A stretch of 11,061 nucleotides of DNA from Poindextera sp035295705 (GTDB lineage: Bacteria > Pseudomonadota > Alphaproteobacteria > Caulobacterales > Caulobacteraceae). The translations under genes and the position numbers were made by a program. Positions 7,219-11,061 of the stretch are shown here, piece by piece. The first letter of the stretch is position 1, and the number at the start of each line of letters is the position of its first letter. The stretch spans positions 1 to 11,061 of the forward strand of contig DATGIN010000158.1 of assembly GCA_035295705.1 (NCBI GenBank). Reading direction: 5' to 3'. The notes below the pieces were generated by a model. It was not told the DNA's origin, made no database searches, and worked only from the letters and a program-made list of their open reading frames with translations.

Positions 7219-7269
7219 GGGGCGCCTCGTTCGATCTGACACCTGCCGCTGCAGGGTTCGTGCCGCGGT

Positions 7270-7285
7270 TGGCATGGTTCTAGCA
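7270..7285 (+). promoter_or_regulatory. Possible sigma-54 promoter (weak candidate)
   Basis: The string TGGCATGGTTCTAGCA matches the -24/-12 layout: GG (7271-7272), exactly 10 bases, then GC (7283-7284). The -24 box TGGCA is perfect; the -12 box is TAGCA where TTGCA is consensus. It would start transcription near 7296, about 35 nt before the deacetylase start. In GC-rich DNA such a match can arise by chance. Confidence 0.2.
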
Positions 7286-7319
7286 GCCAAAGCCCGGCCG
7301 TACTGGCATTTGTTCCGGC

Positions 7320-7324
7320 GAGGA
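7320..7324 (+). promoter_or_regulatory. Ribosome binding site supporting a TTG start
   Basis: GAGGA lies 7 nt before a TTG at 7332. This placement supports the rare TTG start for the deacetylase; no ATG lies at a suitable position in this frame before the first conserved motif. Confidence 0.6.
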
Positions 7325-7331
7325 ACCCGGG

Positions 7332-8090
7332 TTGACGGAGACGCTCCCCCTCACGCGCAGGCTCGCGCTCGCCTTGGGCAAGCGCACGCCGGTGCGGCCG
7401 GTGCGATCCAGGCTAACGCGCGCGATCGCCAGCGTCTGCTTCGACGATGTGCCGCGATCGGCGACGATCGCCGGCGCCAAACTGCTGGAATGCGGCGGGT
7501 TTCGCGGCAGCTACTACGTCTGCGGCGCGCACGCCGGCGGCGTGTTCGAGGGGACGCGGCAGCACACGCTCGCTGACCTGCGGCGCCTGAAGCGGGCCGG
7601 GCACGAGGTCGCCAGCCATACCTTTGCCCACCAGGACGCCACGCTCTCGACACCGGCCGAGTGGCTGGCCGACCACCAAGCGAACGAGGCCTTCCTGGCG
7701 GAAGCGCTCGATGGCGAGCGCCCGACGACGTTCGCCTACCCCTACGGATCGACATCCCTGCGCTCGAAGATGTTCTATTCGCGGCGCTTTCTGGCTTGTC
7801 GCGGCGTATCTACGGGGTTGAACGCGGGGCTGATCGACCTGGCCGAGCTGCGAGCGGCGCCGATCGAGCGCCGCCGCTTCGATCTCGGCCGCATCCGCGA
7901 CCTGGTCGCCAAAGCGGCGGACCGCAAAGGGTGGCTGATTTTCTATACCCACGACGTGGCGGCGGACCCCTCCGCCTATGGCTGCCGACCGAACGATCTC
8001 GCGGCGACGCTCGAGTCGCTCACCGACGCGGGCATCGAAGTCCTGCCGGTCAGGGACGCAGCGCACCGCGTCCTGGCGGACGGAGCCTGA
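7332..8090 (+). CDS. Polysaccharide deacetylase family protein (NodB/CE4 type)
   Basis: A 252-aa metal-dependent N- or O-deacetylase of the carbohydrate esterase 4 fold. Motif 1 is CFDD at 36-39, with D38 as base and D39 as metal ligand. Motif 2, SHTFAH at 95-100, gives metal ligands H96 and H100. Motif 3 is YPYG at 136-139, and the late histidine is H207 in YTHD. The catalytic set looks complete. There is no signal peptide or membrane segment; the N-terminus is basic (about 9-30). A cytoplasmic substrate such as a nucleotide- or lipid-linked sugar is therefore more likely than mature polymer outside the cell. The start is TTG, supported by GAGGA. The glycosyltransferase gene follows within about 6 nt, so the two are probably co-transcribed and act on the same glycan. 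The exact substrate is unknown. Confidence 0.85.
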   Translation: MTETLPLTRRLALALGKRTPVRPVRSRLTRAIASVCFDDVPRSATIAGAKLLECGGFRGSYYVCGAHAGGVFEGTRQHTLADLRRLKRAGHEVASHTFAHQDATLSTPAEWLADHQANEAFLAEALDGERPTTFAYPYGSTSLRSKMFYSRRFLACRGVSTGLNAGLIDLAELRAAPIERRRFDLGRIRDLVAKAADRKGWLIFYTHDVAADPSAYGCRPNDLAATLESLTDAGIEVLPVRDAAHRVLADGA

Positions 8091-8096
8091 GCGTTG

Positions 8097-9098
8097 ATGA
8101 CCCAGGCGCCCAACGTGACGAACGAAGCAGCGACCGACGCCCTCCGCGCCTCGAGCGCAGCGCCGCCGGGCACGACGATCTCGATCGTGATTCCCACCCA
8201 GCGGCGACCGCAGGGGCTCGTGCGCGCTGCGCGCTCGGTGTTGCGCCAGACGGGCGTGGAGCATGCGGCGCTGGAGCTCGTCATCGCCGACAACGATCAG
8301 GCGCCATCCGCCCGCCCAACGGCGGAGCATCTGGCTGCGGAAGCGCCGTTTCGTGTGATCTACGTCCATGAGCCGTGCAGCGGCGTCGCAAACGCCCGGA
8401 ACGCCGCGCTGACTGCGGCTAGCGGGGCCTTCATCGCCTTTCTCGACGACGATCAGGAGGCGGCGCCAGGCTGGCTCGCCCGGCTGCTCGAGGTGCAGGC
8501 GCGGTTTGACGCCGACGTCGTGTTCGGGCCGGTGCGGGCGAGGCTTCCCGCGGAGGTCGTGCGGCACCGCGCCTATCTCGAGCACTTCTTCTCGCACCTC
8601 GGCCCCGAAGAGGAGGGCCTGACGGTGGGGCACATGGCCTGCGGCAACAGCTTCGTGCGACGCTCATCGCTGCCGGACCCGCGCCGGCCGTTCTCCCAGC
8701 TCCGCAACCAGACCGGCGGCGAGGACGACCTGCTGTACGGGAGCATGCGCGCGGCGGGCGCTAGGTTTGCCTGGGCGCCGGAAGCGCGCGTGTTCGAGGA
8801 TCCGGTCTCGGAGCGGCTGAGCTTGCGCTACACGATCCTCAGGGCCTTTGCGTACGGGCACGGGCCGACGGTCCACTGCGCGACGTCCAGTCCTCCCGAT
8901 TGGCTTGGGGTCGGGCGCTGGATGGTCATCGGCGCAGCCCAGGCCCTGATGTTCGGCCTGGCCGCGATCGCGAGTTGGCTGGTCGCGGCCGACGACCGAG
9001 CCTTCGCGCTCGACCGCGCCGCGCGCGGCCTCGGAAAGGCCCTGTGGTGGGGGCCGTTCAACATCCAGTTCTACGGGCGCACGCCGAGTTCGAACTGA
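8097..9098 (+). CDS. Glycosyltransferase family 2 (GT-A fold)
   Basis: A 333-aa inverting glycosyltransferase, probably adding one sugar to a lipid-linked repeat unit at the inner face of the cytoplasmic membrane. ISIVIPTQRR at about 28-37 opens the nucleotide-sugar-binding fold. The metal-binding DDD is at 117-119 (FLDDDQEA), and the acceptor-side/catalytic GGEDD at 207-211. A hydrophobic stretch at about 274-297 could anchor the C-terminus in the membrane. The general pattern recalls ExoM-like enzymes of succinoglycan synthesis, but donor and acceptor cannot be named. I take the ATG at 8097; the TTG immediately before it (8094) sits 8 nt after GGAG and is an equally possible start. The deacetylase gene ends at 8090, so the genes are coupled. 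The minus-strand polymerase/ligase gene converges 33 nt downstream. Confidence 0.88.
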   Translation: MTQAPNVTNEAATDALRASSAAPPGTTISIVIPTQRRPQGLVRAARSVLRQTGVEHAALELVIADNDQAPSARPTAEHLAAEAPFRVIYVHEPCSGVANARNAALTAASGAFIAFLDDDQEAAPGWLARLLEVQARFDADVVFGPVRARLPAEVVRHRAYLEHFFSHLGPEEEGLTVGHMACGNSFVRRSSLPDPRRPFSQLRNQTGGEDDLLYGSMRAAGARFAWAPEARVFEDPVSERLSLRYTILRAFAYGHGPTVHCATSSPPDWLGVGRWMVIGAAQALMFGLAAIASWLVAADDRAFALDRAARGLGKALWWGPFNIQFYGRTPSSN

Positions 9099-9131
9099 CC
9101 AGCGCTTGGCTCGACCGCTCACGCCAGAACA

Positions 9132-10445
9132 CTACGTGGGGTCGCTCCGCCAGCGACGCGCGCTTGTGGCCAGCTTCACAGCCGTCGCCGTGAACATCAG
9201 CCATATCAAGTCGTTCTGGACGAGCGCGCTCGACTCGGTCACGGCGTGCACGCTGAAGAGCGCTAGAAACGGCAGCGGAAAATAGGACCCGCCGGGCAGG
9301 TACAGCGTTCGCAGCGCCCGCAGCCACACCCCGGCGAACAGCAGCGACCACGCCGCCAGGCCCAGATAGCCCAGCTCGAGCCAGACGCCGAGCCAGGTGT
9401 TGTGAGCCTCGTTCACGATGAAGCCCTGCTCGAACGAGATCCAGGGCAACGGGCCCCAGACCGACTTGTTGTCCCACACGGCGCCGTAGCCGTAACCGAG
9501 CCAGGGCCGCTTGGCGACCTGATCGAGGACGGCTGACCAGATCGTCGTGCGGCCGGTCAGCGTCGTGTCCTTGCCGACGAGCCCGAAGAGCTGGTCCGGA
9601 GTCAGCCAGAGCGCCATGGCCAAGGCGCCGAGCACGCAGACCAGAACGAAGGTGGAGACGACCGCCCACGCCGGGCCCCGACGGGCCAGGCCCATCAGCG
9701 GCATGAGGGCAAGGCCGAGCAGACACGAGACCAGCGCGGTCTTCGATGTCGAAAGCAGGATCAGCGCGAACGCCGACGCCGCCGCGACCGCCCACAGCCA
9801 TCGTCGCCCCGGATTGGCGACGGCGCTGGCGACGAACACGATGACCGAGAACGACATGTAGTAGCCGAGGTCGTTCTTGTGGCTCCACGCGCCGCGCCAG
9901 GCCCCGGGGAAATCGACCTGCATCAAGCCATATTCGGGAAGGAGCAGCGCCATGACGAACGAGAGCACGACCGTGACCCCGAGGGCCGCGCCCAGCACCT
10001 CGAGGAGCTGCGGCCAGGAAAATCGCTCGGCGACGGCGATTCCGGCCAGCATGGTGATCACCACGGCGACGCAGCGGCGCGTGGTGACCTGCGGGTCGAT
10101 CGACCACATGATCGACGCGACGGTCACGGCGACCAGCAGCAGCAGCGCCGGCGCCCGAAGGGCGGCCCTGCCCACGCCGGCAAGCCTTGTCGCGGCGAGG
10201 CCGAGCACGACCGCGTAGATCGGGAAGAACATGAGCCGAATTTCGGCCAGCACGTCATCCGGCGGCGGCGGCTCGGCCGGCCCGGTGAGAAACATCACCC
10301 AGCATTCGCTGAACGCCAGCACCAGGGCGACCGACACCCAGAAGGCGAGGGGCTGGCCCTGGGCGGCGCGCGCCGGGGCGCCGGCATCCGCCGCCGGACG
10401 CGGCGGCTCGAGCGCGGCAAGAGCAGGTTGGATCGGCGCCTCCAT
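9132..10445 (-). CDS. O-antigen ligase / polymerase family membrane protein (Wzy/WaaL type)
   Basis: A 437-aa polytopic inner-membrane protein with about ten hydrophobic segments, for example near 34-53, 71-90, 98-114, 124-139, 150-170, 197-211, 216-232, 260-281 and 353-375. A large periplasmic loop lies late in the protein. Signature positions of the O-antigen ligase/polymerase (PF04932) family are visible: GAWSHKN at 185-191, LTGRTTIW at 297-304, GYGYG at 317-321 and the loop histidine in EAHNTWLG at 346-353. The family either polymerises lipid-linked repeat units or transfers glycans to an acceptor; sequence alone does not separate these. The first 30 residues are Pro/Ala-rich and probably cytoplasmic. 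ATG at 10445 is preceded by AAGGGG at unusually short spacing (2 nt). It sits among a deacetylase and a glycosyltransferase, so it likely acts on the same glycan. Confidence 0.88.
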   Translation of the reverse strand: MEAPIQPALAALEPPRPAADAGAPARAAQGQPLAFWVSVALVLAFSECWVMFLTGPAEPPPPDDVLAEIRLMFFPIYAVVLGLAATRLAGVGRAALRAPALLLLVAVTVASIMWSIDPQVTTRRCVAVVITMLAGIAVAERFSWPQLLEVLGAALGVTVVLSFVMALLLPEYGLMQVDFPGAWRGAWSHKNDLGYYMSFSVIVFVASAVANPGRRWLWAVAAASAFALILLSTSKTALVSCLLGLALMPLMGLARRGPAWAVVSTFVLVCVLGALAMALWLTPDQLFGLVGKDTTLTGRTTIWSAVLDQVAKRPWLGYGYGAVWDNKSVWGPLPWISFEQGFIVNEAHNTWLGVWLELGYLGLAAWSLLFAGVWLRALRTLYLPGGSYFPLPFLALFSVHAVTESSALVQNDLIWLMFTATAVKLATSARRWRSDPT

Positions 10446-10574
10446 GTCCCCTTCGCTCGCGCGACGCGAGCTTCCGACGAATCGTCGCGACCTTAAGAAG
10501 AGCGTCGCCGTCCTTTACGGCGGATGAAATCGATCGCAGCCGGCGCGGTGAGCGAGTGGCCGGCCTCTTGCAGG
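10446..10574. promoter_or_regulatory. Leader region of the Wzy/WaaL-type gene with three inverted repeats
   Basis: These 129 bases lie between two minus-strand genes. They hold a perfect 7-bp-stem, 3-nt-loop hairpin (10455-10471), a 13-nt palindrome CGACGA-A-TCGTCG (10475-10487) and a third hairpin at 10506-10522, listed as a possible terminator. The first two would lie in the 5' leader, or overlap the promoter, of the membrane protein gene and could affect its expression. No clear -35/-10 pair was found. Confidence 0.45.
10493..10522 (-). terminator. Possible weak intrinsic terminator after the partial right-edge gene
   Basis: On the minus strand a 6-bp stem CGCCGT/ACGGCG with a 5-nt loop (10522 to 10506) is followed by ACGCTCTTCTTAA. 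The stem is short and the T tract interrupted, so termination would be partial at best. It begins about 52 nt after the stop of the gene ending at 10575. Confidence 0.3.
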
Positions 10575-11061
10575 TCAGGGGCCGAACAAGACCGTCTCGG
10601 TGAACGCCAGATCGTTCGGGATAGGCTTGCCCGGACCTTTGAAATAGCGCGGCGTCTTGTTCCGATAGAAGACGCCGCTCAGTCCCTTGATCGGGCCGTC
10701 CGCGTCGAGGATGACGCACGTTGCGCCCTGACTCAGCAGGAACCGCCCCAAGGGACCCGCGTGCGCGACGAAGCCTGCGGTGTCGCGGCAGTAGACCAGC
10801 TGCATGACCCCGATGGGCGCGTACGCGATGCGCCGCCGGACGAAGGCGAAGGGGAGGGGGCCGCCCGCAGTCTCGCAGACGAGGGTCACGCAGCCGGCGT
10901 CGGCGTGTGTCCGCAACAGGCCGTAGTCGGTCAGCGCCCGGTGGGCCGGGCATTCGTGCAGCAGCGCAACCGTTGCTCGGGCGCCCCCTGACAGAGCCGG
11001 AAACGAGACGAACTGGCCCTCGGTATAGCGACGATAGCCCGTCGCCTCGAGGAGCGGCCAA
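10575..11061 (-). CDS. C-terminal part of an unidentified protein, possibly a GNAT-like acyltransferase (5' end outside window)
   Basis: The frame is open from the right edge (first full codon at 11060) to a TGA at 10575, giving 161 visible residues. A TTG at 10916 could be read as a start, but the frame and its protein-like composition continue upstream to the edge, so the gene is truncated by the window. The visible part starts with WPLLEATGYRRYTEGQF and ends with a block of small, aromatic and charged residues (RYFKGPGKP, then DLAFTETVLFGP). No signal peptide or membrane segment is visible. I do not recognise it securely. The ending recalls proteins annotated as acyl-CoA acyltransferases beside exopolysaccharide genes in alphaproteobacteria, from memory only. 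If so, it could transfer the carrier-bound group made by the left half of the window to a sugar. Treat the function as unknown. Confidence 0.7.
   Translation of the reverse strand, partial: WPLLEATGYRRYTEGQFVSFPALSGGARATVALLHECPAHRALTDYGLLRTHADAGCVTLVCETAGGPLPFAFVRRRIAYAPIGVMQLVYCRDTAGFVAHAGPLGRFLLSQGATCVILDADGPIKGLSGVFYRNKTPRYFKGPGKPIPNDLAFTETVLFGP

Larger units (their letters stand above)
7219..7331. promoter_or_regulatory. Divergent intergenic region between aminotransferase and deacetylase genes
   Basis: 113 bases between two divergent start codons, expected to contain promoters for both strands. The only patterned element I noticed is a sigma-54-like string on + at 7270-7285, listed separately. 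Confidence 0.45.

Noticed and set aside
7413..8633. 406-codon minus-strand frame across the deacetylase and glycosyltransferase
   Set aside because: Long only because of high GC; no recognisable domain, and both plus-strand genes have full catalytic motifs.
10524..10991. 155-codon plus-strand frame at the right end
   Set aside because: Antisense to a minus-strand frame with more protein-like composition that stays open to the edge; no motif seen.
10255..11061. 268-codon minus-strand frame reaching the right edge
   Set aside because: It overlaps the N-terminus of the membrane protein gene and the better frame at 10575-11061, and is Arg/Pro-rich throughout.

Overview
The window is GC-rich (about two thirds G+C by eye), densely packed, and reads as an accessory biosynthetic region of an alphaproteobacterium. 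That guess rests on codon use and on the type of carrier-protein and polysaccharide genes, which recall Rhizobiales or Caulobacterales; no rRNA or housekeeping marker is present to settle it. I see no tRNA, CRISPR array, insertion sequence or integrase. No stretch longer than about 160 bases lacks a gene.

Left half (1-7218), acyl- and aminoacyl-thioester enzymes. An acyl-CoA-dehydrogenase-type flavoprotein is followed after 6 nt by a stand-alone class II synthetase-like amino acid:[carrier protein] ligase, both on +. Converging on them is a tight minus-strand operon in the order carrier protein, AMP-forming acyl ligase, FabG-like reductase, with 11- and 8-nt gene overlaps. Divergent from the carrier protein is a thiamine-diphosphate enzyme of the acetolactate-synthase family. 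Its stop codon overlaps that of a convergent class IV (BCAT/D-AAT type) aminotransferase.

Right half (7332-11061), polysaccharide genes. A NodB-type polysaccharide deacetylase and a family 2 glycosyltransferase form a plus-strand pair. A Wzy/WaaL-type membrane polymerase or ligase lies on the minus strand. The C-terminal part of an unrecognised protein, possibly a GNAT-like acyltransferase, runs off the right edge.

How they may fit together (inference): amino acids and acyl groups are activated onto one or two carrier proteins, then oxidised or reduced while tethered. The ThDP enzyme and aminotransferase would supply or reshape alpha-keto and amino acids. The product could decorate a cell-surface polysaccharide whose sugar chain is made by the neighbouring genes, or be a separate small molecule. 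Each family is recognisable alone. The combination of an amino acid:CP ligase, an unusual ACAD, a ThDP enzyme and an aminotransferase beside polysaccharide genes, with no NRPS or PKS module, is the part I cannot match to a characterised pathway.
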